The notes under the pieces are model-generated. The model was given only the letters and a program-made list of their open reading frames with translations, ran no database searches and was not told where the DNA came from. Made by a program: the position numbers and the translations under genes. From positions 682,001 to 746,000 of the forward strand of contig JADJBS010000020.1 of assembly GCA_016703665.1 (NCBI GenBank): 64,000 bases of DNA. The letters run 5' to 3'. This document shows positions 23,651-32,143 of the stretch, one piece after another (positions within the stretch are counted from its first letter, which is position 1; every line of letters starts with the position of its first letter). The DNA comes from Candidatus Defluviibacillus avedoerensis. GTDB lineage: Bacteria; Pseudomonadota; Gammaproteobacteria; Burkholderiales; Burkholderiaceae_C.

Positions 23651-24760
23651 TCAAACCTTTGCGACAGAGACTGGGACCCGCAAATCATCCAGGTAGTCGC
23701 GGGCAATGTCCACACTGGCCTTCACGCCGAGCTTGCTGAAATGCTTGCCAAGCCAAAGCTTGGCGCTGGCTTGGCCCAGGTCGCGCAAGGTGTGGATCAG
23801 TTTGGCATCAGTCGCCGTTTTGGTGGATGCGTGGAATGACTCCAGCACTTCCCCACCGTCAATGCGATGCATGCGTACATCCTTGTAGCGTTGCGCATCC
23901 AGCTTGCCATCAGCCAAAAGGCGTTTGACAAAGTCGATGGCACGCATTTCAGCGATCAAGGCCGAATTAAAGGTAATCTCGTTTACCCTATCCATGATGT
24001 CAGCTGCGGTGGTAGGCACCGTGTCGCGCTTGATCGGGTTGATCTGTACCAGCATGATGTCTGGCGTCTGGCAGTCATAAATCAATGGATGAATGGCCGG
24101 ATTGCCAGAGAAACCACCGTCCCAGTAATGTTCACCTTCCACCTCCACAGCCTGGAACACAGTCGGCAGGCAGGCAGAGGCCATCACCGCTTTCGCGGTC
24201 AAACGCTTGCCAGAAAAAACCTCGGCTTTTCCCGTGGTGACACGGGTCGCCACCACAAATACTTTGGGTAGACCCGGTGCGGATAGACGCTCAAAGTCAA
24301 TCTGGCGCTCCAGAAAGTCCTTGAGTGGATTGATGTCCAGCGGGTTGCTTTGGTAGGGTGACACCGAACTGGCCCAAAAACTGGTCATAGAGTCCATCAG
24401 CAACTGGCTGGCACTGGCTCCACCAAAGCCGCCAAACAGAATGTCAAACGGTGCGCGCTGGGCCTGTGAGATGGTTGAGCTCAAAGCCCCCATGGTCACG
24501 ATGCCGTTCCAGAATGCGGCCAGAGATTCTCGAGCAGCCTGCCTTGCATCGACCTTGGGCTTGCCAAGCGCCAGGGCGAGGCCATGTGCCAGGGCGACGG
24601 CATTCATGGCACCAGCGCTGGTGCCGCTGATACCTTCAAAGGCAATACGGCCATCGTCAAGCAGCGTGTCCAGCACGCCCCAGGTAAAAGCGCCGTGCGA
24701 TCCACCCCCTTGCAAGGCTAGGTTGATAACGGGATCGGTCGATTCAGGTAGTTGGGTCAT
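23651..24760 (-). CDS. Patatin-like phospholipase
   Basis: This 369-residue protein is a patatin-family serine acyl hydrolase. The oxyanion loop GGGSHGA (residues 18-24), the nucleophile elbow GTSAG (46-50, Ser48) and the catalytic Asp in YWDGGFSGNP (about 211-220) are all present. The N-terminus begins at the fold (INLALQGGG) with no signal peptide, so it is cytoplasmic or peripheral. The SALIAEMRAIDFVKRL and C-terminal VDIARDYLDDLRVPV regions fit the common proteobacterial branch of about 350-400 residues. It likely releases fatty acids from lipids; some relatives degrade polyhydroxybutyrate granules. It is a single gene, 34 bp from the GDT1 gene. Confidence 0.88.
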   Translation of the reverse strand: MTQLPESTDPVINLALQGGGSHGAFTWGVLDTLLDDGRIAFEGISGTSAGAMNAVALAHGLALALGKPKVDARQAARESLAAFWNGIVTMGALSSTISQAQRAPFDILFGGFGGASASQLLMDSMTSFWASSVSPYQSNPLDINPLKDFLERQIDFERLSAPGLPKVFVVATRVTTGKAEVFSGKRLTAKAVMASACLPTVFQAVEVEGEHYWDGGFSGNPAIHPLIYDCQTPDIMLVQINPIKRDTVPTTAADIMDRVNEITFNSALIAEMRAIDFVKRLLADGKLDAQRYKDVRMHRIDGGEVLESFHASTKTATDAKLIHTLRDLGQASAKLWLGKHFSKLGVKASVDIARDYLDDLRVPVSVAKV

Positions 24761-24794
24761 GCGTTGAGGTTAACTTACCGAGCAGCCCAAATCG

Positions 24795-25373
24795 CTAAAA
24801 CCCCAGGTTTGCGCCTGCGCCAAGCAAGGTGGCCAGGCCCAACAGTGCAAAAATGCCTGCCGCAATCGAGTGCACCAGCTTCATGGGAATTTTGTCAGCC
24901 AGTTTTTCACCCACGAACACGGCAGGAACATCGGCAATCAACATGCCAAGCGTGGTGCCAATGACCACCATCAGTGGAGAAGCGTAATGCGCTGCCATGG
25001 CGATGGTGGCAATCTGCGTTTTATCGCCCATCTCTGCCAAAAAGAACGTGATCAGGGTTGCGCCAAATACGCCAAAGCGCACGGCGACCTGCGTCTCTTC
25101 CTCTTCAATCTTGTCGGGAATCATGGTCCAGATGGCCATGCCAATGAATGACAGACCAAGGACCCAGCGCAGGACATCCGGACTGACGGTGGAAGTGATC
25201 CAGGCACCCAATGCACCAGCTAAACCATGGTTGATGATGGTCGCAATCAATATGCCCAGAATGATCGGCACAGGTTTTTTGAATCGGGCTGCCAGAATAA
25301 AAGCGAGCAACTGGGTTTTGTCGCCGATTTCGGCCAGGGCAACGACACCGGTGGAGACGAGAATGGATTCCAT
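24795..25373 (-). CDS. GDT1/UPF0016-family cation (Mn2+) exporter
   Basis: This 192-residue membrane protein has the two signature repeats of the family: ALAEIGDKTQLLAF near the N-terminus and FLAEMGDKTQIATIA in the middle, each an E-x-G-D-K-T motif on a helix. About six or seven helices are arranged as two inverted halves. Bacterial members (such as MneA) export manganese, and eukaryotic GDT1/TMEM165 moves Ca2+ or Mn2+. I looked for a yybP-ykoY manganese riboswitch in the leader (25374-25500) and saw none. The gene is divergent from the cyanophycinase-like gene, with a 128 bp shared gap. Confidence 0.88.
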   Translation of the reverse strand: MESILVSTGVVALAEIGDKTQLLAFILAARFKKPVPIILGILIATIINHGLAGALGAWITSTVSPDVLRWVLGLSFIGMAIWTMIPDKIEEEETQVAVRFGVFGATLITFFLAEMGDKTQIATIAMAAHYASPLMVVIGTTLGMLIADVPAVFVGEKLADKIPMKLVHSIAAGIFALLGLATLLGAGANLGF

Positions 25374-25501
25374 GCGAACTGAAAAAAAGAACGATTGGCG
25401 GAGTTGAACACGAAATAATGCCTTTGACCTGTGTCAACACCGGATTTTGACTTTTGACGACACTGTTCTGACAACGCCTCGCTAGCCAAGATTGATTCAT
25501 C

Positions 25502-26659
25502 ATGCACCTCCACAAACTCCTCTCAATCCTCAGCGTTGCCGCCTTCGTGGTGGCTTGCGGTGGAGGCAATGAACCCTTACCGGTTACGCATGAATACCAT
25601 GCGCTTGGACAACCGGACGCTGAAGTCAGCGCCAGTCCACAGGCGGAGCCTTCTCTGGTCATCATGGGCGGAGGCCCCGATGTTGACAATGCGTTCGCCT
25701 GGATGATTGCCCGCGCTGGCGTTCGCCCAGGAACCGGGGGAAGGTTTGTGGTGATCCGTGCCACGGGAACTGACGCCTATAACCCTTACATCTACTTCAG
25801 CGACGACAAGGACAGCACATCCAGTCAAATTGCAGCCGATTGGGTAGGGGGCGCATCCATGGGGTTGAGTTCAGTTGAAACCTTGGTGATTCCTGACCGA
25901 AATGCGGCCAACCACCCGTTTGTGAACGCGGTCGTCGCACGCGCTCAGGCGGTGTTCATCGCTGGCGGAGATCAGAGCGACTACATCCGTTACTGGAAAG
26001 GCACCGCTCTTCATGCCACGCTGGACAACCTGATCGCGCAAAACGTGCCTGTGGGTGGAACCAGTGCAGGCTTGGCAGTGCTCGGGCAATTCGATTTTTC
26101 AGCCATGGTGGACTCAGTCTCGACTGCTGAGGCCTTGACAAACCCCTATAACGAATTCATGACGCTGGACCCTGACCCTTTGAGCCTGACAGGTGGATTT
26201 TTGACACCGGCTGCCTTTCGTAACACGATCCTGGACAGCCATCTGGATTCGCGAGACCGAATGGGTCGTCTAATGACCTTTGTATCCCGCCTGGTTGCCC
26301 CTTTGGGCAGCGCAGGGTGCAAGGGCGGGATTCTGGCGGCGGGCACATCAACGCTGCAAGGTGCACGCGGGATTGGTGTCGGTGTGGAAACGGCCTTGCT
26401 GGTACAGGGGGACGGCTTGATCACGCCGTTCACAGGCCAGCGAGTGACCAATCCCAACTCCACCACGGAAAGCGCTGTGTATTTTGTCCGGCCAATGGAA
26501 GTGCCCAAGGTTTGCAGCAGCGGTTTGCCGCTGACAGTGGGGCAAATGGAAGTACGCAAACTAAGCGACAGCAGTGTTTTCAATTTGAGCGATTGGGCCG
26601 GCAAACCCGCCCGTTATGTCGACGTCACTGCTGGGGTGCTTTCAAGCAGCCCTTACTGA
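25502..26659 (+). CDS. Cyanophycinase-like lipoprotein (peptidase S51 / class I glutamine amidotransferase-like)
   Basis: This 385-residue protein starts with a lipoprotein signal (LLSILSVAAFVVACGGG; lipid-modified Cys near residue 19). The body is an S51 fold: LVIMGGGPDVDNAF, VFIAGGDQSDYIRYW, the nucleophile elbow PVGGTSAGLAVLG, and the DSHLDSRDRMGRL stretch that bears the conserved His. Cyanophycinases cut the Arg-Asp storage polymer cyanophycin into beta-Asp-Arg dipeptides; secreted members exist. No cyanophycin synthetase is in the window, so the natural substrate may be another beta-aspartyl or Gly-rich peptide. It is convergent with the Bug receptor gene, with 2 bp between stops. Confidence 0.82.
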   Translation: MHLHKLLSILSVAAFVVACGGGNEPLPVTHEYHALGQPDAEVSASPQAEPSLVIMGGGPDVDNAFAWMIARAGVRPGTGGRFVVIRATGTDAYNPYIYFSDDKDSTSSQIAADWVGGASMGLSSVETLVIPDRNAANHPFVNAVVARAQAVFIAGGDQSDYIRYWKGTALHATLDNLIAQNVPVGGTSAGLAVLGQFDFSAMVDSVSTAEALTNPYNEFMTLDPDPLSLTGGFLTPAAFRNTILDSHLDSRDRMGRLMTFVSRLVAPLGSAGCKGGILAAGTSTLQGARGIGVGVETALLVQGDGLITPFTGQRVTNPNSTTESAVYFVRPMEVPKVCSSGLPLTVGQMEVRKLSDSSVFNLSDWAGKPARYVDVTAGVLSSSPY

Positions 26660-26661
26660 GT

Positions 26662-27648
26662 TCAGTCCAGCTTGAAGCCAATTTCAGTCAACATTTTGGC
26701 GTCGCGCTCATAGGCCATACGGGCATAGGCGGTATACGCTTCGCCACTGATCACATTGGCCTGCAGGTCGTACATGTCCAGCAAATTCAGGTAAGCCGGA
26801 TCGGTGGCCGCCTTTCGAAACGCAGCCCCCAGACGCGCAGCGATCTTGGCTTCCATCCCCTTGGGCGCAACCAGGCCCATGGGCGAATCGATGGACAGCT
26901 CGTAGCCCAGCTCCTTGACTGTGGGTACACCCGGGTAAGCACTCAGGCGCTCGTTGGTAAAGGTTGCCAGAAGCCTCGCCTTACCCCCTCGCACCTGAGC
27001 ACCAAAACCTGGATCGCCATACACATCCAGGTGTCGACCAATCAGCGCCTGGAACGCTTCCGCACCGCCTTTGAAGGGCACCATGTTGAAGGAGGTTCCC
27101 GCAGAACGCGCCAGCCGCTCTGCCACGATGCGGTTGATGCTGATCGCCCCCACGGTGCCCCAGCTCACTGCCCCGGGTCGCTTCTTCGCATCTGCCATCA
27201 GTTCGGCAAATGTCTTCCAGGGTGCATCTGCTGCCACCGAAATGCCGGTGGTCAAGCCAAACAAGCCGATCAAATAGGTAAAGTCCTTCAAGGGGTCAAA
27301 GTTGACCTTTTGCACCAAGGGTGCACGGATCACTGAGTTGTGCATCACCGCAATGGTGTAGCCGTCCGACTCGGGCATGGTCGCCAGCGCCGCAGTTCCC
27401 ATGATGCCACCCGCACCAGGCTTATGCATCAGGATGACCGGTTGGCCCAGGTCTTTGGACGCTGCCTCAGCCAGCGAGCGGAAAATAGGGTCCATCGAGC
27501 CACCGGGTGGGAACGGCAGTACCAACTGGATCGGCTTGGTTGGGAAGCCATCGGCCGGGCGAGTCTGCGCATGGGTGGTGGCCGCAAACAGGGCTGCTGC
27601 GGCCAGCAAAGCCTGACGGCGTGTGGAATCGAATGCCTTGCTTGTCAT
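26662..27648 (-). CDS. Bug-family (TctC-like) periplasmic solute-binding protein
   Basis: This 328-residue protein is of the Bug family, abundant in Burkholderiales. It has a signal peptide with a twin Arg (STRRQALLAAAALFAATTHAQ). The family fold is shown by FPTKPIQLVLPFPPGGSMDPIFRSLAE, PVILMHKPGAGGIMGTAALA, YTIAVMHNSVIRAP, the GAVSWGTVGAISINRIVAERL region and VKELGYELSIDSPMGLVAPKGM. Many members are orphan receptors with no permease beside them, as here. Ligands are typically carboxylates or amides; this one cannot be assigned. Confidence 0.87.
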   Translation of the reverse strand: MTSKAFDSTRRQALLAAAALFAATTHAQTRPADGFPTKPIQLVLPFPPGGSMDPIFRSLAEAASKDLGQPVILMHKPGAGGIMGTAALATMPESDGYTIAVMHNSVIRAPLVQKVNFDPLKDFTYLIGLFGLTTGISVAADAPWKTFAELMADAKKRPGAVSWGTVGAISINRIVAERLARSAGTSFNMVPFKGGAEAFQALIGRHLDVYGDPGFGAQVRGGKARLLATFTNERLSAYPGVPTVKELGYELSIDSPMGLVAPKGMEAKIAARLGAAFRKAATDPAYLNLLDMYDLQANVISGEAYTAYARMAYERDAKMLTEIGFKLD

Positions 27649-27881
27649 CTGTTATCTCCTGATATACCCGGAATCAATTCATGGGTTGCTTGCGCCTCAC
27701 ACCTTAAGGGCTCTGCCGTCATCCTCCTATGGCCAAAAACACCAAAATCGTTTGCAAATCCTGACACCACGATCATTCGCGCTTCTTTTTAGGAGTTGAC
27801 CAGGGCTTTGCACACACGGTGGAACTTCTTTGCAAAGTTAGCTGAGAATCGACAAAAATTGCCAGCATCACTACCTGACGT

Positions 27882-27910
27882 CTTGAAACTGACATCAATC
27901 GCCCTTATCA
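27882..27910 (+). promoter_or_regulatory. Sigma-32 heat-shock promoter of groESL
   Basis: CTTGAAA (27882-27888), 13 bp, then CCCTTATCA (27902-27910) match the RpoH consensus CTTGAAA-N11-16-CCCCATNT well. It directly abuts the CIRCE operator, so transcription would start in or next to the HrcA site. Confidence 0.75.
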
Positions 27911-27937
27911 TTAGCACTCAACTCGAGCGAGTGCTAA
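27911..27937. promoter_or_regulatory. CIRCE operator (HrcA binding site)
   Basis: TTAGCACTC (27911-27919), 9 bp, GAGTGCTAA (27929-27937): both 9-base arms match the CIRCE consensus exactly. HrcA represses groESL through it. With the RpoH promoter it gives dual heat-shock control, as in other betaproteobacteria. The rest of the 372 bp gap before groES holds nothing else recognisable. Confidence 0.97.
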
Positions 27938-28020
27938 CAACACAACCCACTCAAGTTAAGAAGCGCTAACTTTAGCTCTTCAAGAATTCAACCCCTGTTT
28001 CTTTCTATTTAGGAGATCCT

Positions 28021-28311
28021 ATGAACCTTCGTCCTCTCGGCGACCGCGTAATCGTTAAACGTGTCGAAAGCGAAACCAAAACTGCCTCTGGCATCGTGAT
28101 TCCTGATGCAGCAGCTGAAAAACCCGATCAAGGTGAAGTCCTGGCAGTTGGCCCAGGCAAGCGCAATGACAAGGGCGAACTCAGCGCCATGGCCGTCAAG
28201 GTCGGTGACCGCGTTTTGTTCGGCAAATACAGCGGCCAAACCGTCAAGGTCGCTGGCGACGAACTGCTGGTCATGAAAGAAGACGACCTGTTTGCTGTTG
28301 TCGAGAAGTAA
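28021..28311 (+). CDS. groES: Co-chaperonin GroES
   Basis: This 96-residue GroES forms the heptameric lid of the GroEL folding chamber. Landmarks: MNLRPLGDRVIVKRVESETKT, the mobile loop TASGIVIPDAAAEKPDQGEVLAVGPG, KVGDRVLFGKYSGQTVKVAGDELLVMKEDDLFAVVEK. AGGAG (28011-28015) precedes the ATG at correct spacing. It is the first gene of the groESL operon under the CIRCE and RpoH elements. A 99 bp gap to groEL contains an ATTGATAGC motif and a small hairpin (GGCATACAAAATATGCC). Confidence 0.98.
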   Translation: MNLRPLGDRVIVKRVESETKTASGIVIPDAAAEKPDQGEVLAVGPGKRNDKGELSAMAVKVGDRVLFGKYSGQTVKVAGDELLVMKEDDLFAVVEK

Positions 28312-28410
28312 TTCACTTCCCGTCATTAGCTCTCTAATTGATAGCTATAAAGGCATACAAAATATGCCTGAACAGTTGATTTAACCCTCAAATTTTTAGG
28401 AATCTGCATC

Positions 28411-30066
28411 ATGGCAGCAAAAGACGTAGTTTTCGGCGGCGAAGCCCGCGCACGCATGGTTGAAGGCGTGAACATTTTGGCTAACGCAGTCAAAGTGACC
28501 CTGGGCCCCAAGGGCCGTAACGTGGTTCTGGAGCGCTCTTTCGGCGCCCCTACCGTGACCAAGGACGGTGTGTCCGTGGCCAAGGAAATCGAACTCAAAG
28601 ACAAGCTGCAAAACATGGGCGCGCAGATGGTCAAGGAAGTCGCTTCCAAGACCTCTGACAACGCTGGTGACGGTACAACCACCGCAACCGTGTTGGCTCA
28701 AGCCATCGTTCGCGAAGGCATGAAGTACGTGGCCGCCGGCATGAACCCGATGGACCTGAAGCGCGGCATCGACAAGGCAGTGACTGCTTTGATCGCCGAG
28801 CTGAAGAAAGCATCGAAAGCCACCACCACTTCCAAGGAAATCGCTCAAGTTGGCTCCATCTCTGCCAACAGCGACTCCAGCATTGGCGAGATCATCGCCA
28901 AGGCCATGGACAAGGTTGGTAAAGAAGGCGTGATCACGGTTGAAGACGGCAAGTCCCTCGACAACGAACTCGACATCGTCGAAGGCATGCAGTTTGACCG
29001 CGGTTACCTGTCGCCCTACTTCATCAACAACCCAGAAAAGCAAGCCGCTTTGCTGGACAACCCGTTTGTTCTGCTGTTCGACAAGAAGATCAGCAACATC
29101 CGTGACCTGTTGCCTACCCTGGAACAAGTCGCCAAGGCTGGCCGTCCTCTGTTGATCATTGCTGAAGAAGTCGAAGGCGAAGCCCTGGCTACTTTGGTGG
29201 TCAACACCATTCGCGGCATCCTGAAGGTTGTGGCTGTCAAGGCTCCAGGCTTTGGCGACCGTCGCAAGGCCATGTTGGAAGACATCGCCATCCTGACCGG
29301 CGGCAAGGTTATCGCTGAAGAAGTTGGCCTGACCTTGGAAAAGGTGACTTTGGCTGACCTGGGTTCTGCCAAGCGCATCGAAGTGGGCAAAGAAAACACC
29401 ATCATCATCGACGGTGCTGGTGCTGCTGCCGACATCGAAGCCCGCGTCAAGCAAGTTCGCGTGCAAATCGAAGAAGCCACTTCTGACTATGACCGCGAGA
29501 AGCTCCAAGAGCGCGTGGCCAAGTTGGCTGGCGGCGTTGCCGTGATCAAGGTTGGCGCTGCCACCGAAGTCGAAATGAAAGAGAAGAAAGCCCGCGTTGA
29601 AGACGCCCTGCACGCTACCCGCGCTGCTGTGGAAGAAGGCATCGTGGCTGGCGGCGGTGTGGCATTGCTGCGTGCACGTCAAGCTGCTGGTGTGGTCAAG
29701 GGTGACAACTCTGACCAAGACCACGGCATCGCTTTGGTGATGAAGGCTGTTGAGTCCCCACTGCGCGAAATCGTTTACAACGCTGGTGGCGAGCCATCGG
29801 TTGTCGTGAACGCAGTGTTGGCTGGCAAGGGCAACTACGGCTTCAACGCTGCCAACGACACCTACGGCGACATGATCGAAATGGGCATTCTGGACCCAAC
29901 GAAAGTGACCCGCACCGCACTGCAAAACGCAGCTTCTGTGTCCAGCTTGATGCTGACGACAGAGTGCATGATTGCTGAAGCACCTAAGGATGAGTCCGGT
30001 GCTGGCGGCGGCATGGGCGGCGGCGGCATGGGCGGCATGGGTGGCATGGGCGACATGGGCATGTAA
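28411..30066 (+). CDS. groEL: Chaperonin GroEL
   Basis: GroEL (551 residues) forms the two-ring, ATP-driven folding chamber. All regions are present: nucleotide-binding VTLGPKGRNVVLERSFG and NAGDGTTTATVLAQ, apical-domain RGYLSPYFINNPEKQ, and the C-terminal Gly-Met tail (GGGMGGMGGMGDMGM). The length is standard. The codon usage is strongly biased to C-ending codons, as expected for a highly expressed gene. TTAGGAA precedes the ATG. A terminator lies 138 bp downstream. Confidence 0.99.
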   Translation: MAAKDVVFGGEARARMVEGVNILANAVKVTLGPKGRNVVLERSFGAPTVTKDGVSVAKEIELKDKLQNMGAQMVKEVASKTSDNAGDGTTTATVLAQAIVREGMKYVAAGMNPMDLKRGIDKAVTALIAELKKASKATTTSKEIAQVGSISANSDSSIGEIIAKAMDKVGKEGVITVEDGKSLDNELDIVEGMQFDRGYLSPYFINNPEKQAALLDNPFVLLFDKKISNIRDLLPTLEQVAKAGRPLLIIAEEVEGEALATLVVNTIRGILKVVAVKAPGFGDRRKAMLEDIAILTGGKVIAEEVGLTLEKVTLADLGSAKRIEVGKENTIIIDGAGAAADIEARVKQVRVQIEEATSDYDREKLQERVAKLAGGVAVIKVGAATEVEMKEKKARVEDALHATRAAVEEGIVAGGGVALLRARQAAGVVKGDNSDQDHGIALVMKAVESPLREIVYNAGGEPSVVVNAVLAGKGNYGFNAANDTYGDMIEMGILDPTKVTRTALQNAASVSSLMLTTECMIAEAPKDESGAGGGMGGGGMGGMGGMGDMGM

Positions 30067-30203
30067 TTCGGCGCCGCGAAATGGGCCGATAGCGGCGTTG
30101 CTTTGTTTGGCCGTGGCGCTGCCACTGTCTGCAACAAAGCGCCTTGCTCTCAGCCCATTGCGCAACGCCTCTCGCCTGTGGTTCATTCACAGTCAAAATC
30201 TAG

Positions 30204-30237
30204 AAACCCCGCTGGCTTGCGCCTCGCGGGGTTTTTT
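30204..30237 (+). terminator. Rho-independent terminator after groEL
   Basis: AAACCCCGC (30204-30212) and GCGGGGTTTTTTC (30225-30237) form a GC-rich 8 bp stem followed by a run of T. It ends the groESL transcript. The ATG of the OLD-family gene comes only 16 bp later, so that gene either depends on read-through or has a promoter within 30067-30250. Confidence 0.88.
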
Positions 30238-30252
30238 CATAGGGAGCTCTAA

Positions 30253-32064
30253 ATGCATTTGAAGAAACTAAAAATCACAAACTACAAGAGCTTTCTTCAC
30301 CCAACAGAATTTGCGTTTGAACCTGGCTTCAATGTATTGCTTGGTGCGAACTCAAGTGGCAAGACATCTGTGCTGGAAGCCATTGCCTACTACCAACTAC
30401 AAAATATTCCGCATCGGTCTGTGTTAAATGTCCTTGACACGGAAACAATTTTGACGGATTCATCCACTACTGAAGTCGAATTCGAACTGGCGATTCATGA
30501 TGTTTTCAAGCATCTACCGTCGGGCACGGAGGTCTTTATAGGAATTGGCGAGCAAGCGGGTCATTTTTACACCACCGATGCAAATACGGTTGAACGAAGG
30601 TTGAAGCAAGAATCAATTTCGCTGTCCATCAAGCACAACCCTCACCAGGGACAGTTTTCGCGGCTGCATTTTTCGAACTGGCCCTCCGATTGGCGTCCAG
30701 TGGGAGGAAATTCTACTTTCTCAGGTTTCCGACTCCAGCATGAAAACCCTTTGCAAATTCAGATTGCAAATTACTCCTCTGGGACGCCCGAGCTAACTCT
30801 TCTTAACAATCGTATCCAGCAAAAGATCTACCGCTTCTCCGCTGAGCGAGCCATTCGTCCAACCTCATCCGCTGGTGGTGACGAACTTCAGCCAGATTGT
30901 TCAAATCTCGCTTTTTGCATAAGCCAATTGCAGAATAGAGACCATGTCGCAGCAGACATCCTTATGCGACTGTTGAACCGTGTTTTTCCGAGCATTTATC
31001 GGGTGAGCGCCCCATCGAATTCCAACCATCTATTTGAATTGCGGGTTCAAACAACTCCAACTGATCTTCGACGAAGTGATTTGACAGTCCCAATCAATCA
31101 GGTGGGCACCGGAGTAGGCAATGCACTGGCAATGCTGTACGTAGCGCTAACGGCTCAATCGCAACGGTTCATTCTGCTGGAAGAGCCGAACTCCTTTTTG
31201 CATCCCCGCGCTTTGCGCGAGCTGCTTGCCATACTTGCAGAAATAGGTAGCAAACACCAATTCTTCATCACCACACATTCCAGTGACGTTCTGAGAACCG
31301 TCAAAGCGTCGACTGTCACTCTTCTTGAATACTTTGGACAACAGACCACAGTGAAACAGACCAGCGGTGGCAAACTGCATGAATTGCGAGCTGGATTGAT
31401 TGACCTTGGAATTAGCTTTACTGATTTGCACGGTTGTGACAGGGTCCTTTGGGTCGAGGGTGAAACCGAGGCCGCAATATTCCCCCTTGTACTCCAGCAT
31501 TTTTTTCCTGAGTTGGCTCAAGGGATCGCGGTACTACCGCTTCATGCGACCGGTGACTTTGAGTCGCGCAAATTTGAGCCTAAGAAAGTAGCCGCGATTT
31601 ATAGAAAACTCAGCGAGGGCAGCTTTCTTGCGCCACCGATGGTGGGTATCACGCTAGATAGAGAAAAGAAATCTGACAGTCAAATTAAGCAAATTGAATC
31701 TGACTGTGATGGCGTGGTCCACTTCCTGCCCCGAACAATGCTTGAAGACTACTTGCTGGACGCAGAAGCAATTGCGAGTGTTCTTACAAGCATGGGTGGA
31801 AGTCAGATCACCGCCGTCCAAGTGGATAACCAGCTTCAAATACGTGCACCCGAGAATAATTCCTGCCTTTTGAATCCAGCAAATAGAACCAGCAAGACAC
31901 TACATGCGGCAAAGGTCTTAGAGTTCGTCTTTACCGAGCTGAGTCAGCGAGAGTACCGAAAAACAGATCACGGCCCAAAACTTACACAATGGCTAATTGA
32001 CAACAAACCGGAAGCGCTGGATGACTTGAAAGTTTGGTTCCAGACTTTCATCAATTCGGCTTAA
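30253..32064 (+). CDS. OLD-family ATP-dependent endonuclease (ABC ATPase plus TOPRIM)
   Basis: This 603-residue protein has an SMC/ABC-type ATPase split around a variable insertion: FNVLLGANSSGKTSVLEAI (Walker A, 31-38), DLTVPINQVGTGVGNALAMLYVAL (signature region), ILLEEPNSFLHP (Walker B, about 305-316) and FFITTHSSDVLR. A TOPRIM domain starts near 398 (VLWVEGETEAAIFPL, the conserved Glu; then MVGITLDRE). This is the OLD plan; class 1 members such as P2 Old stand alone, and the related GajA needs a GajB helicase, absent here. A role in phage exclusion or DNA repair is plausible. The gene is visibly richer in A+T than its neighbours, which suggests acquisition. It sits directly behind the groEL terminator. 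Confidence 0.85.
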   Translation: MHLKKLKITNYKSFLHPTEFAFEPGFNVLLGANSSGKTSVLEAIAYYQLQNIPHRSVLNVLDTETILTDSSTTEVEFELAIHDVFKHLPSGTEVFIGIGEQAGHFYTTDANTVERRLKQESISLSIKHNPHQGQFSRLHFSNWPSDWRPVGGNSTFSGFRLQHENPLQIQIANYSSGTPELTLLNNRIQQKIYRFSAERAIRPTSSAGGDELQPDCSNLAFCISQLQNRDHVAADILMRLLNRVFPSIYRVSAPSNSNHLFELRVQTTPTDLRRSDLTVPINQVGTGVGNALAMLYVALTAQSQRFILLEEPNSFLHPRALRELLAILAEIGSKHQFFITTHSSDVLRTVKASTVTLLEYFGQQTTVKQTSGGKLHELRAGLIDLGISFTDLHGCDRVLWVEGETEAAIFPLVLQHFFPELAQGIAVLPLHATGDFESRKFEPKKVAAIYRKLSEGSFLAPPMVGITLDREKKSDSQIKQIESDCDGVVHFLPRTMLEDYLLDAEAIASVLTSMGGSQITAVQVDNQLQIRAPENNSCLLNPANRTSKTLHAAKVLEFVFTELSQREYRKTDHGPKLTQWLIDNKPEALDDLKVWFQTFINSA

Positions 32065-32143
32065 TGAATTCGGATTATTTAGCTGAATGCGTGGCAAGCC
32101 AGTGGTAATCTTTCGCTCGCTCGGCGCGTTTCCATATCGTCAA

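Noticed and set aside
25374..25500. Manganese (yybP-ykoY) riboswitch before the GDT1-type gene
   Set aside because: The conserved loop sequences of that RNA are not present in the leader.
28396..30186. 596-codon minus-strand open frame opposite groEL
   Set aside because: Antisense open frame produced by the strong codon bias of groEL; His/Ala/Val-rich with no fold or motif.
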